The notes: a model not told the origin generated them from the sequence alone. A stretch of 64,000 nucleotides of DNA from Mycolicibacterium fluoranthenivorans (GCF_011758805.1 NZ_JAANOW010000001.1:3286001-3350000); one strand, 5' to 3'; numbered from the stretch's first letter, positions 25,393 through 34,688 are shown. Numbers and translations: made by a program.

Positions 25393-26340
25393 CTATGCGA
25401 CGACCCGCGCGGCTGCGCGGGGAAACAGTCGCTCGACTGTTTCGTCGAGGGTCTCGATATCCTGCGCGGACAGCGGCCGTCCGCTTAACAGAGTGGCAAG
25501 GTATTTCCCGGCAACATCGTCTCCGCCCGGCGGGAAGTCGGTGCCGAAAACAATATGGTCAACGCCAGCGAGTTCGACGACCGGCACCATCGTTGCCGCA
25601 GTGGTGGCGAGGGCCGTATCGAAGTAGAGCGACGACAGCTGGTCGCGAAGTTGCCCCGACGTGAGACCGAGCGGATTTGCCACCCACGGCTGGACGCCCA
25701 GGTTCACGATGCGGTCCGCGAGCGAGGGCAGCACACCCCCCGCATGAGCAAGGATCATCCGGATTCCGGGATGACGCAGGAAAAGTCCCGCGAAGACCGC
25801 GTCAACTACAGTCCGGGCGGTATCCATGGGGAACTCGATCAATGGCCCGGGACGACCGAGGCATAGCTCAGGAAATCCGGGAGGCGCAACCGGGTGCACA
25901 AACACGGAGGCGGTGCGTCGATCCAGCTCCGCAAACACCGGCTCAAAGCGGGGATCGCCGAAATATGCACCTTCATAGTTCGTGACCAGAACGATTCCGT
26001 CTGCGCCCAGTTCGTCGAACGCTCGATGGACCTCACGTAATGCAGCTTCGGGTTCAGCCATCGGCAGTGAGGCGAGTAGCCCAAAACGCCCCGGATGCAC
26101 TGTCACCACCTTTGCCCCGACGTCATTCATCGCAGTGGCGGCAGGCGCGGTCATCTCGCCCAGTGCTGACAAGAGCTGCATCCGGATGTCGTACCGGTCC
26201 ATGAACTCAATGGCAATCTCAGGCGACCACTCCATTGGAGGTGTCACCTTGTTGAACCCTTCGCGCGCGACGATGCGGGCCACGGCCTCCCGACTCAGCG
26301 CACCCGGTATGAGATGGGCGTGGACATCGATCGTGGGCAT
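25393..26340 (-). CDS. ACMSD-like amidohydrolase (amidohydrolase 2 family)
   Basis: This 315-residue TIM-barrel metal hydrolase begins with the metal motif IDVHAHLIP. It also shows ILAHAGGVLPSL (barrel His) and FGTDFPPGG (metal Asp). Close families decarboxylate or hydrolyse substrates such as 2-amino-3-carboxymuconate semialdehyde. The ATG at 26340 with AGGGAG upstream is preferred over one at 26358. A MarR regulator is divergent across a 60-base, AT-rich operator region, so induction by the substrate is likely. The actual substrate is unknown. Confidence 0.85.
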   Translation of the reverse strand: MPTIDVHAHLIPGALSREAVARIVAREGFNKVTPPMEWSPEIAIEFMDRYDIRMQLLSALGEMTAPAATAMNDVGAKVVTVHPGRFGLLASLPMAEPEAALREVHRAFDELGADGIVLVTNYEGAYFGDPRFEPVFAELDRRTASVFVHPVAPPGFPELCLGRPGPLIEFPMDTARTVVDAVFAGLFLRHPGIRMILAHAGGVLPSLADRIVNLGVQPWVANPLGLTSGQLRDQLSSLYFDTALATTAATMVPVVELAGVDHIVFGTDFPPGGDDVAGKYLATLLSGRPLSAQDIETLDETVERLFPRAAARVVA

Positions 26341-26360
26341 ATGACGCCACTCCCTCATTC

Positions 26361-26395
26361 ATATAACATATGTTAACTATTTACGTCTGTTATAT
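26361..26395. promoter_or_regulatory. MarR operator region with nested palindromes
   Basis: TAACATATGTTA at 26364-26375 is a perfect palindrome. An outer pair, ATATAACA (26361-26368) and TGTTATAT (26388-26395), is also an inverted repeat. Both lie in the 62-base space between the divergent amidohydrolase and marR genes. Confidence 0.65.
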
Positions 26396-26402
26396 TTGTA
26401 CC

Positions 26403-26834
26403 GTGGATCCGGACGCGCAAGCCCTGCGACTGGTCGATCTCCTACACCGCCTAAGTCGGTCGATCGCGGACGACGCTCGTCGGGTGCAGGAAGTCGCGAC
26501 GCTCGATCTCGGAGATTTCATTGCCCTTCGAGCAATTGCTTCAGGAAAGCTCTCGCCGGGCGACTTGTCACGACACCTCCACTCGCATCCAGCCGCAACC
26601 AGCAGGACGATCACTGGCCTCGCGAAGGCTGGACTGGTCTCGCGCGTCACCGACCCTGTCGATTCCCGCAAGATCATCCTGACGCTGACGCCCACCGGAG
26701 CCGCGGCTGTCGAACGGATCGCTCGTGAGATTCGACCCTCGCTGCAGCGTCGTCTAGACACCCTTCCCGGCGCCGATGCCGCCAACCTGCTGGCAGCCCT
26801 CGAAACCCTGTTGGCCAATGATTCGCCGGAATAG
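26403..26834 (+). CDS. MarR family transcriptional regulator
   Basis: The 143-residue protein has a winged helix of MarR type: LDLGDFIALRAIASGKLSPG, then SRHLHSHPAATSRTITGLA, and the wing VTDPVDSRKIILTLTPTG. It probably represses the divergent amidohydrolase and itself through the palindromes upstream. GTG at 26403 is chosen because the longer frame begins within the operator. The ligand is unknown. Confidence 0.88.
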   Translation: MDPDAQALRLVDLLHRLSRSIADDARRVQEVATLDLGDFIALRAIASGKLSPGDLSRHLHSHPAATSRTITGLAKAGLVSRVTDPVDSRKIILTLTPTGAAAVERIAREIRPSLQRRLDTLPGADAANLLAALETLLANDSPE

Positions 26835-26901
26835 CCCGCCAGGAATCCTGCGAGGCCGGAGGAACTGCAGCTAAACCCCACGCGTCACGTCAATGTCCTG
26901 C

Positions 26902-27276
26902 CTACCTCGAGCGGTGATCGACGACGAGCTCCACCCAGTCCCAGACCCCGAGATTGCCACGCCAATAAGGCAATTCGCTTCCTGGCGCCACCTCAGGTGA
27001 ATCAACGACATAGCACTTTCTGGGGTTCCAACCCGCGGGCCCAAGACGGTCCGGGTGCTCACACAAGACCAGCGACTTGAGAGGATTCGCGAGCTCCTGT
27101 CCGGCGACAGCGAATCGCTCCACTACCGCGTCGCCGGCTGCTACTCCCCTATGCCCAGCCACTCGTGAAGGTCGCAGCCATCCCGATGAGCAAGGTGCTC
27201 GTCGCTCCCGGTGGCCTGTCGGCGGTTGATGCCATAGCGATAAAGGTACCTTGCTAGGTACCAAATCCGGTACCAT
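26902..27276 (-). CDS. Possible hypothetical protein or relic
   Basis: A 124-codon frame reads toward the left. Only its last ~55 residues look protein-like: [20 protein letters not shown], then [21 protein letters not shown] do not recognise the family. The candidate ATG at 27276 lies beside the antitoxin operator on the other strand. The N-terminal half looks like non-coding sequence, so a decayed gene is as likely as a working one. Confidence 0.3.
   Translation of the reverse strand: MVPDLVPSKVPLSLWHQPPTGHRERRAPCSSGWLRPSRVAGHRGVAAGDAVVERFAVAGQELANPLKSLVLCEHPDRLGPAGWNPRKCYVVDSPEVAPGSELPYWRGNLGVWDWVELVVDHRSR
27245..27274. promoter_or_regulatory. Triple GGTACC operator of the RHH/Doc toxin-antitoxin pair
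   Basis: Three GGTACC palindromes start at 27245, 27257 and 27269, exactly 12 bases apart, and end 8 bases before the antitoxin ATG. This fits cooperative binding of ribbon-helix-helix dimers and autoregulation. Confidence 0.7.
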
Positions 27277-27282
27277 GGTTTT

Positions 27283-27486
27283 ATGCCCGCCTTGAATGTC
27301 CCCTTTGACGAGACCGAGATGGAAGCTCTGCGCGTCGCTGCCCAGCAGTCGGACCAGTCGTTGAAGGACTACGTTCACGACGCAGCGCTGCAGCGGGCTG
27401 ACCGGCACAAGGAACAGGTCGCGGCGGCGGCCAAGCTCGTTGCGCAGCGTTCGGCGGAGTTGAACCGCAGGCTGCGTGACGAGTGA
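27283..27486 (+). CDS. Ribbon-helix-helix antitoxin partner of Doc
   Basis: The 67-residue protein begins [19 protein letters not shown], a short beta strand followed by two helices as in Arc/MetJ/CopG-type DNA binders. A charged C-terminal helix ([20 protein letters not shown]) should neutralise the toxin. It overlaps the toxin start by GTGA. The phage P1 pair uses Phd here, so this is a Doc toxin with a non-Phd partner. Confidence 0.8.
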   Translation: MPALNVPFDETEMEALRVAAQQSDQSLKDYVHDAALQRADRHKEQVAAAAKLVAQRSAELNRRLRDE

Positions 27487-27863
27487 CGGTCTTCCTGGAC
27501 CGAGACGACGTCTTGTGCGCCGCGGCGGCGGCGCTCGGCGATGTGCCCGAGGTGGCTGACTACGGCCTGCTCGATGCTGCGGTGGCACGGCCCAGCGCGA
27601 CGGTGTTCGGACTTGATGCTTATCCGTCGCTGCCCACCAAGGCGGCGGCGCTATTGCACTCTTTGGCTCGAAATCATGCCCTTGTCGACGGTAATAAGCG
27701 GACAGCGTGGGCTGCGGCGTGGACGTTCCTCACGATCAACGGTCTCGAGTTGTCGCCAACGTATGACGTCGACGCCGCGGAGCGGCTCATGCTTGATGTG
27801 GCGACAGGTGCGCAGGGATCGATCGACGAAATAGCCAGTGCGCTGCAAGGTTTCGCTATTTGA
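27483..27863 (+). CDS. doc: Doc-family (Fic fold) toxin
   Basis: The 126-residue protein has the Doc/Fic active-site motif [11 protein letters not shown] with His65, and the usual short length of Doc. Doc of phage P1 phosphorylates elongation factor Tu and stops translation. The N-terminal part ([32 protein letters not shown]) is typical. The start is GTG, coupled to the antitoxin. It is the second toxin-antitoxin locus in this island. Confidence 0.9.
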   Translation: MTVFLDRDDVLCAAAAALGDVPEVADYGLLDAAVARPSATVFGLDAYPSLPTKAAALLHSLARNHALVDGNKRTAWAAAWTFLTINGLELSPTYDVDAAERLMLDVATGAQGSIDEIASALQGFAI

Positions 27864-28042
27864 CCAAAGCGGCCCGGTGATGCAGGCTGCTTAGCTGCCC
27901 CATTTTAAGCGTTCGTGACATTCGCGGCCCGAGCGATAGCCGGAGTCCTCGCGCGGCGCGGCCCGCCGGCGACCCGCGCCGTACGCCAGCGCGTCACCGT
28001 CAAACCAAAGAACAGAACCACGATTTCTGGAACAGTTAGCAA

Positions 28043-28209
28043 GCCTATCTCACCGTCGACTACACCGGCTACGTCCTGACCGACACCTCACTGCAATCCA
28101 CAGCACGCGTCGACTCCGTCGACGGCCGCAAAGCCTTTCTCAGCGCCGAACTGAGCCGCCCCGATGGCACAACCCTGGCTCGCGCCAGTGCCGCTCATCC
28201 GGTCCGGGC
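28043..28209 (+). pseudogene. Relic of a hotdog-fold (PaaI-type) thioesterase
   Basis: This frame reads YLTVDYTGYVLTDTSLQSTA, then RVDSVDGRKAFLSAELSRPD, then GTTLARASA. This is the C-terminal part of a 4HBT thioesterase. No start, N-terminal half or stop in a normal place is present. The rest of 27864-28245 shows nothing recognisable. Confidence 0.6.
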
Positions 28210-28245
28210 CCTTTCCACATCAGGCTCGGATGTGATGCACCCCCG

Positions 28246-29232
28246 CTACGGCCCCTCGACCGCTAGGGTCAGCGCTCGGACCACGCCGTGCACACCGAGA
28301 TCCACCTTGAAGCCGTTGTGCGGCAGCGGCTGTGCCCCGGCGAGTGCTGCGCTGGCGGCCGCCTCGAAGACCGACCTGCCCGGCGGATTGCCGCGCAACA
28401 GGTCCTCGGCCGCGGGCACCCGCCACGGCGTCGCAGCAACCGCACCAAGCGCAATCGCCGCGCCGGCGATCGCACCGTCGCGGATCTCGACCGCGGCCGC
28501 CACCGAGACCAGGGCGAACGCGTAGCTGTGACGGTCGCGAACCTTGAGATACCAACCGCTGCGGGATGCGCTCGACGCGGGCAGTTCGATACCGGTGATG
28601 AGCTCGCCGGCGCGCACCGCGTTGTCGATGTCCGGCCGGTCGCCGGGCAGGCGGAAGAACTCGTCGATGCCGAGCGTCCGCGCACCGCCGTTGCCTCGAA
28701 GGTGGACGGTTGCGTCCAGACTCGTCAGGGCCACCGCCATGTCGGAGGGGTGGACCGCCACGCAGGACCGGCTCGCGCCGAAGACCGCGTGCTCGCGGTG
28801 GTGCTCGGCCAGCGCCGCGCATCCGCTGCCCGGGCGGCGTTTGTTGCACGCGCCGAGGGCGGGGTCCATGAAATAGCGACACCGGGTCCGTTGCATCAGG
28901 TTGCCCGCCGCCGTGGCGCGATTCCGTATCTGGTTCGTCGCGCCGCTCAGGATGGCCTGCGACAGCAGCGGATAATTCCGGCGGATCAGGGGGTGGTTGG
29001 CGACGGCGGTGTTGGTGGCCAGGGCACCGATCATCACTCCGCCCGTGGGTGTCGGTTCGATCTCCGACAAGTCGAGTCGGGTTATGTCGACCACCACGCT
29101 CGGCTGCTCGACATTGCACTTCATCAGGTCGACGAGGTTGGTGCCCCCGGCAAGATACTGCGCACCCTGCTGAGCCGCGCAACGCAGCGCATCCTCGACC
29201 GAGGATGCGCGGTAGAACTCGAAAGCCTTCAC
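28246..29232 (-). CDS. Aldehyde oxidoreductase FAD-binding subunit (PaoB-like)
   Basis: This 328-residue CO-dehydrogenase/xanthine-dehydrogenase FAD subunit has the FAD loops YLAGGTNLVDLM and GALATNTAVA. A Cys-rich insert (RCRYFMDPALGACNKRRPG, then SGCAALAE, with a further Cys in ASRSCVAVHPSDMA) matches the [4Fe-4S]-binding insert of E. coli PaoB, as I recall it. It is the last gene of a PaoC-A-B operon, and its ATG overlaps the preceding stop. It passes electrons from the molybdenum subunit to an acceptor. Confidence 0.85.
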   Translation of the reverse strand: MKAFEFYRASSVEDALRCAAQQGAQYLAGGTNLVDLMKCNVEQPSVVVDITRLDLSEIEPTPTGGVMIGALATNTAVANHPLIRRNYPLLSQAILSGATNQIRNRATAAGNLMQRTRCRYFMDPALGACNKRRPGSGCAALAEHHREHAVFGASRSCVAVHPSDMAVALTSLDATVHLRGNGGARTLGIDEFFRLPGDRPDIDNAVRAGELITGIELPASSASRSGWYLKVRDRHSYAFALVSVAAAVEIRDGAIAGAAIALGAVAATPWRVPAAEDLLRGNPPGRSVFEAAASAALAGAQPLPHNGFKVDLGVHGVVRALTLAVEGP

Positions 29233-29765
29233 CGACGTCGGTCCTCGGCCACGGCCACGATTGCTGCCACAATGTTGGCGTAGGCGCCGCAGCGGCAGAT
29301 GTTGCCGGCCATCCGCTCTCGGATCTCTTTGTCTGTGAGCGAGATTGGCCCGTCGACAAGGGCGCCGCGGTGCTCATCGAAAGACACCGCCGAGAGGTCC
29401 CCTCGGGCGTGTTCATCGAGCATGGCGCGCGCCGAACAGATCTGACCGGGTGTGCAGAAGCCACATTGCAGACCGTCGTGGTCGAGGAACGCCCGCTGCA
29501 GAGGGTGCAGTCCGGACTCGGGCGTTATCCCCTCGATCGTGACGATCTCGGCGCCGTCGATCGAGGCTGCCAGCACCAGACAGCTCAGCACCCGTTCCCC
29601 GTCGACCGTCACCGTGCAGGCACCGCAGAGCCCATGGTCGCAACCCTTCTTGGTTCCGGTCAGGTGCAACCAATCTCGCAGCAGGTCCAGCAAGGTGGTT
29701 CGGACGTCGATCACCAGCGTGTACGGCACGGTGTTGACCCGCACGCTCAGGGTGGTCTCGGTCAT
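29229..29765 (-). CDS. Aldehyde oxidoreductase [2Fe-2S] subunit (PaoA-like)
   Basis: The 178-residue protein has both [2Fe-2S] motifs of the family: GCDHGLCGACTV with a downstream LSCL, and CGFCTPGQI with NICRCGAYANI. Unlike E. coli PaoA it has no Tat signal peptide; the chain begins directly MTETTLSVRVNT. The complex is therefore probably cytosolic. It overlaps both neighbours by ATGA. Confidence 0.92.
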   Translation of the reverse strand: MTETTLSVRVNTVPYTLVIDVRTTLLDLLRDWLHLTGTKKGCDHGLCGACTVTVDGERVLSCLVLAASIDGAEIVTIEGITPESGLHPLQRAFLDHDGLQCGFCTPGQICSARAMLDEHARGDLSAVSFDEHRGALVDGPISLTDKEIRERMAGNICRCGAYANIVAAIVAVAEDRRR

Positions 29766-31927
29766 CGGCGGGGTCCGACGGGCATCATCAGGTCTTCGAC
29801 GGTGATAGGCAGCTTGCGCAACCGCTTGCCGGTGGCGTGATGAATCGCGTTCGCGATCGCGGCGGGCGCGCCCGCAATACCGATCTCACCGATACCGCGC
29901 AGGGTCGGCCCGGGGAAATAGTCGACAGGCTTCTCGGTGAATTCGATGTCGAAGTCTGGCCGGTCGGCGTGCGTGGGAAGGTAGTACTCACCGCCGCGCC
30001 GCAACGAGGCGCGATCCTCCGATATCTGTTCGAGCAGAGCCATTCCGATACCGAAGGTGATGCCGCCCATCAGTTGGCTGCGGGCCAACTTCGGGTTGAG
30101 TACCGGTCCGCAGGCGAAGGCGGCCGTCCATCGGGTGACGGCGGCACGGCCGAGGTACTCGTCGACCTCGACCTCGCAAAAATGCGCCCCGAACGATCGG
30201 ATGCTGACGTCGTCGTCGATTTTTGCCGATGTCGTCACCGAAAAGGTCAGTGCTGCAATCTGTTCTGGAGACAGCCCCACCAGCGAATGGACCGCCGGTG
30301 CTGCGCTCGGGGCGACTTCGCTCAGGCGGCGCCGCCATTGGGTCGCGGCCTCGGCGACTGCGGCGCCGACGGTGGCGGTGGTCTGCGATGCGCCGCTGCG
30401 CGGCGTCGCAGGGTAGGACGAGTCGCCGGAGTCGAAGATTACCGCCGACAACGGCAGCCCGGTGATGTCGGCGGCGAGTTGGGTCATCACGGTGCGCACC
30501 CCGGTGCCGATCTCGTGCGTGGCCGAAGCGAACCGCACGCATCCGTCGGCTCCGGTGGTGACCCGGCACCCCGCCGTCATCCGGCGGGCGGGAAATGTTG
30601 CGGTGGCCATTCCCCAGCCCACCTGAACGTGACTTCGGCGAAGGCTACGAACCCCGGGCGGCCGGTTCGCCCAGCCGAACCGATCCGCCGCCGACCGGTA
30701 GCAGTCCAGCAGGTGCTTGTCCAACCACGGTCTGCCGCTGCTTTCGTCGATCTCGGTGTGATTGCGGATCCGCAGTTCCAGCGGGTCCACCCCCACCTGT
30801 TCGGCCAATTCGTCCATGGCCACCTCCAAGGCGAACAATCCACTTGCCTCACCGGGTGCGCGCATGAACGAGGGTGTAGGGACGTTGACGCGCTCAACGC
30901 GGTGGGAGACCTCCAGCCGTGGCGAGTGATAGAGAAGCCTGCTCGACAATCCGGCCGGTTCACAGAAATCCGCGACCAGGGAGGTTTCGGTGACCGTGTG
31001 GTGTGCGGTGCTGCAGATTGCCCCGTCGGCATCGGCCAACAAGGTGACCTCCTGCTCAGTGCGGGGGCGGTAACCGGCGGTATCGAACATCTGCTCGCGG
31101 GTGAGCACCAGCTTGACCGGTCGGCCCACCTCGCGCGCCGCGACCGCGCACAACAGCACGTGCGACCACAGAAAGACTTTTGCTCCGAACGCGCCGCCCA
31201 CCAGAGGTGAGATCACCCGAACGGAGGGTTCGGGCAGATCCAGGCAGTGCGCCAGCAGTCGCTTCTCACCGCTGATCCAGCGGGTGCTGTCATAGACGGT
31301 AAGCCGGTCGCCGTCCCACCGGGCAATTGTGGCCGATAGCTCCAGCGGGTATGGAACGGTCGCCGACGTGGTGTATTGACCCGAAACACTCACCGGGACA
31401 GTCGGTTCAGTCAGCTCGCCGCGTCGGTCCTGGAGTTTCTCGTCGGCCACCTCCACCCAGTGGTCGGGCCAGTAGCTGCCGGAGCGTACGGCTGCGTCGT
31501 CATCGGTTGCGACCTGCCGGTAGTCCAACGTGAACTGCGAGGCGGCGTAGGTGGCGTTCTCGAACGAGTCGGCGATGACGACCGCGACGTGCTGCCCGAC
31601 GTGGTGCACGCTCAGATCCGAGAGCGGAGGTCGCCGCTCAACCGGCCAGGTCTCACTGAAGTCGGCGGGCGGAGGATTCAGCCGCGGGCAATTCATCGGA
31701 GTCAGTACCCCTAGCACGCCGGGGGCCGCCCGGGCGCGTGCCGCCGACTCTGTCATCGACTCGGCGGTGATCTGCCCGCGGGCGATCTCGGCACCGACGA
31801 GCACTGCGTGTACCACGCCGGGCATCTCGGTGTCGGCGGTGTACCGGGCCGCGCCGGTCACCTTGGCTACGCCGTCCACCCGGTTCACCGGTGCCCCGAC
31901 GCGGGGCGCCGCAGGACCGAGTGCCAT
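29762..31927 (-). CDS. Aldehyde oxidoreductase molybdopterin subunit (PaoC-like)
   Basis: The ~721-residue xanthine-oxidase-type subunit binds molybdopterin cytosine dinucleotide. It shows VDGVAKVTGAARYTAD near the start, GGAFGAK, FMRAPGE and the catalytic-glutamate region GIGEIGIAG near the C-terminus. The ATG at 31927 is chosen because GGAGGTG precedes it at good spacing; an ATG six bases earlier is too close. It is first in the operon. Substrates in the family are aromatic and other aldehydes. No XdhC/PaoD-type maturation gene is nearby. Confidence 0.9.
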   Translation of the reverse strand: MALGPAAPRVGAPVNRVDGVAKVTGAARYTADTEMPGVVHAVLVGAEIARGQITAESMTESAARARAAPGVLGVLTPMNCPRLNPPPADFSETWPVERRPPLSDLSVHHVGQHVAVVIADSFENATYAASQFTLDYRQVATDDDAAVRSGSYWPDHWVEVADEKLQDRRGELTEPTVPVSVSGQYTTSATVPYPLELSATIARWDGDRLTVYDSTRWISGEKRLLAHCLDLPEPSVRVISPLVGGAFGAKVFLWSHVLLCAVAAREVGRPVKLVLTREQMFDTAGYRPRTEQEVTLLADADGAICSTAHHTVTETSLVADFCEPAGLSSRLLYHSPRLEVSHRVERVNVPTPSFMRAPGEASGLFALEVAMDELAEQVGVDPLELRIRNHTEIDESSGRPWLDKHLLDCYRSAADRFGWANRPPGVRSLRRSHVQVGWGMATATFPARRMTAGCRVTTGADGCVRFASATHEIGTGVRTVMTQLAADITGLPLSAVIFDSGDSSYPATPRSGASQTTATVGAAVAEAATQWRRRLSEVAPSAAPAVHSLVGLSPEQIAALTFSVTTSAKIDDDVSIRSFGAHFCEVEVDEYLGRAAVTRWTAAFACGPVLNPKLARSQLMGGITFGIGMALLEQISEDRASLRRGGEYYLPTHADRPDFDIEFTEKPVDYFPGPTLRGIGEIGIAGAPAAIANAIHHATGKRLRKLPITVEDLMMPVGPRR

Positions 31928-32206
31928 GGGCATCACCTCCGCACTACCAGCCACCCTAGGGCCGCCAGTCCCCTTCGGCCACCGAACCGCGTGGACCGGC
32001 TACGGGTGCGTGCGCGGGTTGCCAAGGAATGGCGCTCGGGGCGGCTGGACGCGCGGACCGGAACTGATCGGCCTCAAGTTTCCTCTAAGAACTGCTCACG
32101 ATTCGCCAACACCAACCGTCTCTTCAGTGTCAACGACGTAGCCGCTATGAGGATCGAGAGCTGCAATCCTGATCCTCCACCCGCATGAGTTCTGCGCCAA
32201 GGACAG

Positions 32207-33125
32207 TTAGCAGCACGCTGACGATGCATCGCGCTCGCGCCGGAACAGCAACAACGCAACGGCGATCGCCGCCAGCGGTATGACCGTCATCATCAGATTC
32301 AGCGTATTCGCGGCGTCGAGCATGCTCGAACTTGCGACCGAGAGCACCTGCCGGGTGCGCTCGGGATCGAGGCCGGCACCACCCGGCGAGGCGCCGGATG
32401 CGCCCAGGATATCGCCGGCCTGTCTGGCGCTGATGCCCGTACCGGCCAGCTTCGGGCCAGCGTCGTCGATGAACAGAAGAATGCCGAACGTTGAGAAAAA
32501 CGCCGAACCAAGACCGTAGAACGTTCCGCCGACCGACGCCTTCACCGCCGAGACCACACCGCCGAGATTGATTGGTGCGCTGGACATCATGACCGTCGCC
32601 TGCGGTGTCTGCACGATCGCACCGCCCAATGTCGTCAGCGCGATCACGGCTCCGACGACGGAGATCGGGGTGTCGATCTCGAACGAGAGCCGCGCCAGCA
32701 GACTTACCGCCAACACCGCTAGGCCCGCGACAATCACAGCGCAGTTGCCGTAGCGCGCCGCGGCCCGGCCTGCACAGAGGGCTGCCACTGCCGACAACAG
32801 CGTGGCCGGGATGAGCAACAGGGTGAACGCCCACGTCGACTGGGTGCGGACGACGACGAGGTAGAAGGTGACCATCATCATCGATCCGCCCTGCACCATA
32901 TTGCTGGCTGCGCCCGCGATCACCACGGCGTTGAAGCGAGGCGAGCGGAAGATTCGCAGATCCAGCGCCGGGTCGTCGCAGCGCAACTCCCACCATACGA
33001 ACGCCGCTGCAGCGAGTACCCCCGTCAGAATCGGTGCCATCGCCGCGAGGCTCAATCCGCTCTGTAGCACGGAGACGCCATAAGTGAGCCCGATGAGTGC
33101 GGTTGCTATCAGTAGCAGCCCTCTC
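32207..33125 (-). pseudogene. MFS transporter, C-terminal part (gene split by an IS element)
   Basis: About 300 residues of a 14-helix EmrB/QacA-type MFS transporter follow the IS edge: RGLLLIATALIGLTYGVSVL, then hydrophobic segments with TFYLVVVRTQSTW and VIALTTLGGAIVQTPQA. The matching N-terminal half lies on the other side of the IS at 34710-35325. A Met at 33070 could allow translation of a fragment, but not of a working pump. The stop is at 32207. The interval 31928-32206 holds nothing else. Confidence 0.8.
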
Positions 33126-33147
33126 TGCCAACCTGGGTTGAGGCACC
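33126..33147 (+). repeat. Left terminal inverted repeat of the IS
   Basis: It begins TGCCAACCTG and ends TGAGGCACC. It pairs with the right end with a few mismatches and a one-base gap. Confidence 0.65.
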
Positions 33148-33180
33148 CGCCCCCTGATAATTAGTGACCCGAGGGCGGGG

Positions 33181-33657
33181 ATGGAGAGACTCCCCGAAAT
33201 GACAAGCAAGGTGACGACGTTGGTCCGCTCGGCCGGGATGGAAGATCCTGGTCGGGTGGTTAACGATGCAACGCAACGTCCCGATCCCGAGGTGCCCGAA
33301 CGCGCCAGGCGGCGGACCTTCACCGCGAAGTACAAGCTGGAGGTCCTCGCTGCCTACGACGCAGCACCCGACGGCGAGAAGGGCGCGGTGCTGCGCCGTG
33401 AGGGGCTGTATTCCAGCCACATCACCGAATGGCGCAAAGCCCGCGATGTCGGCGCGTTGGCGGGGCTGGCCGCCCCACGTGGGCGCAAGCGCCGTGATCG
33501 GCAGGCCGAGCAGATCGCCCGCCTGCAAGCAGAAAAGCAGCGACTGGAGCAGGAGCTGGCGAAGACCCGCGCCGTGGTGGATGTGCAGGCAAAACTGCAC
33601 GCGCTCTTGGAGACGCTCTCCGAGAGCGCGGACATCGATCCGAGGTCGACACGATGA
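33181..33657 (+). CDS. IS3-family transposase OrfA
   Basis: The 158-residue protein has a helix-turn-helix region (RTFTAKYKLEVLAAYDAA, then GAVLRREGLYSSHITEWRKA) and a C-terminal leucine-zipper-like coil (QIARLQAEKQRLEQELAKTR). It binds the IS ends. An internal Met at 33199 is an alternative start. Its stop overlaps the orfB ATG. Confidence 0.88.
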   Translation: MERLPEMTSKVTTLVRSAGMEDPGRVVNDATQRPDPEVPERARRRTFTAKYKLEVLAAYDAAPDGEKGAVLRREGLYSSHITEWRKARDVGALAGLAAPRGRKRRDRQAEQIARLQAEKQRLEQELAKTRAVVDVQAKLHALLETLSESADIDPRSTR

Positions 33658-34676
33658 CCGATCAAGCCATCATGGAGCTGGCGCCGCAGCTGGGCGTGCG
33701 GGCCGCCTGCGAAGCCGTTGGTGCCGCGCAGGCCAGCTACTACCGACGCCACCGGCACAGTCCGGTACCGCAGCGGCCAGAGCCCATAGCGCACCGTGAG
33801 CGGCGGCAACCGCGTGCGCTGAGTGCCGCCGAGCAGCAGGTGATCCTCGACGTGCTGCACAGCGACCGGTTCGTTGACCTGGCACCGGCTGAGGTGTGGG
33901 CCATCCTGCTCGATGAAGGCGTCTACCTGGGCTCGGAGTCGACGTTCTACCGGCTGCTGCGCGAAGCCGGCGAGGTGCATGAGCGCCGCCGGCAGGCCAC
34001 CCACCCGGCGAAAGTGAAACCCGAACTCGTCGCCAACCGCCCAAATGCGGTGTGGTCGTGGGACATTACGAAATTGCGCGGCCCAGCGAAGTGGACCTAC
34101 TACTACCTGTACGTAATCTTGGACATCTTCTCCCGCTACGTCGTTGGCTGGATGGTCGCCAGCCGCGAATCGGCCGCGCTGGCCGAGGTGCTGATCCGCC
34201 AGACCTGCGCCAAGCAAGAGGTCAACCGTGACCAGCTGACCATCCATGCCGACCGCGGCAGTTCCATGACCAGCAAGCCGGTTGCGTTCTTGCTCGCCGA
34301 TCTCGGTGTCACCCAGTCACATTCGCGACCGCACGTCTCCAACGACAACCCGTTCAGCGAGTCCCAGTTCAAGACATTGAAGTATCGGCCCGACTTCCCC
34401 GGCCGGTTCGGCTCGATCGAGGAAGCTCGATTGCACTGCCAGGGCTTCTTCGGTTGGTACAACGATGAACATCGCCACACCGGGCTGGCCCTTCATACCC
34501 CCGCCGACGTCCACTACGGCCTGGCCGAGGCAATCCGCGACAAGCGTGCCGGCGTACTCGACGCCGCCTACGCCGCACGCCCGGAACGGTTCGTCCGCAA
34601 GCCGCCCGAACCACCGAAGCTCCCCACCAGCTCGTGGATCAACCCACCCGACCATCCACAGGAGGACGCTCAGTAA
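33654..34676 (+). CDS. IS3-family transposase OrfB (integrase core)
   Basis: The 340-residue DDE transposase has its catalytic residues in VWSWDITKL (Asp), IHADRGSSM (Asp) and NPFSESQFKTLKY (Glu). The HTH_21-like segment and the rve fold are complete. Here orfB has its own ATG overlapping orfA instead of the usual -1 frameshift fusion. The frame is intact, so the element may be active. Confidence 0.92.
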   Translation: MTDQAIMELAPQLGVRAACEAVGAAQASYYRRHRHSPVPQRPEPIAHRERRQPRALSAAEQQVILDVLHSDRFVDLAPAEVWAILLDEGVYLGSESTFYRLLREAGEVHERRRQATHPAKVKPELVANRPNAVWSWDITKLRGPAKWTYYYLYVILDIFSRYVVGWMVASRESAALAEVLIRQTCAKQEVNRDQLTIHADRGSSMTSKPVAFLLADLGVTQSHSRPHVSNDNPFSESQFKTLKYRPDFPGRFGSIEEARLHCQGFFGWYNDEHRHTGLALHTPADVHYGLAEAIRDKRAGVLDAAYAARPERFVRKPPEPPKLPTSSWINPPDHPQEDAQ

Positions 34677-34688
34677 ATACCGCGCAAC

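Larger units (their letters stand above)
26835..27282. other. Interval between marR and the antitoxin, mostly unassigned
   Basis: The only content I can point to is the doubtful minus-strand frame 26902-27276 and the triple operator at its right end. Confidence 0.4.

Noticed and set aside
28288..31210. Long plus-strand open frames opposite the aldehyde oxidoreductase genes
   Set aside because: These are antisense shadows; the minus strand carries complete PaoABC-like motifs and overlapping starts and stops.
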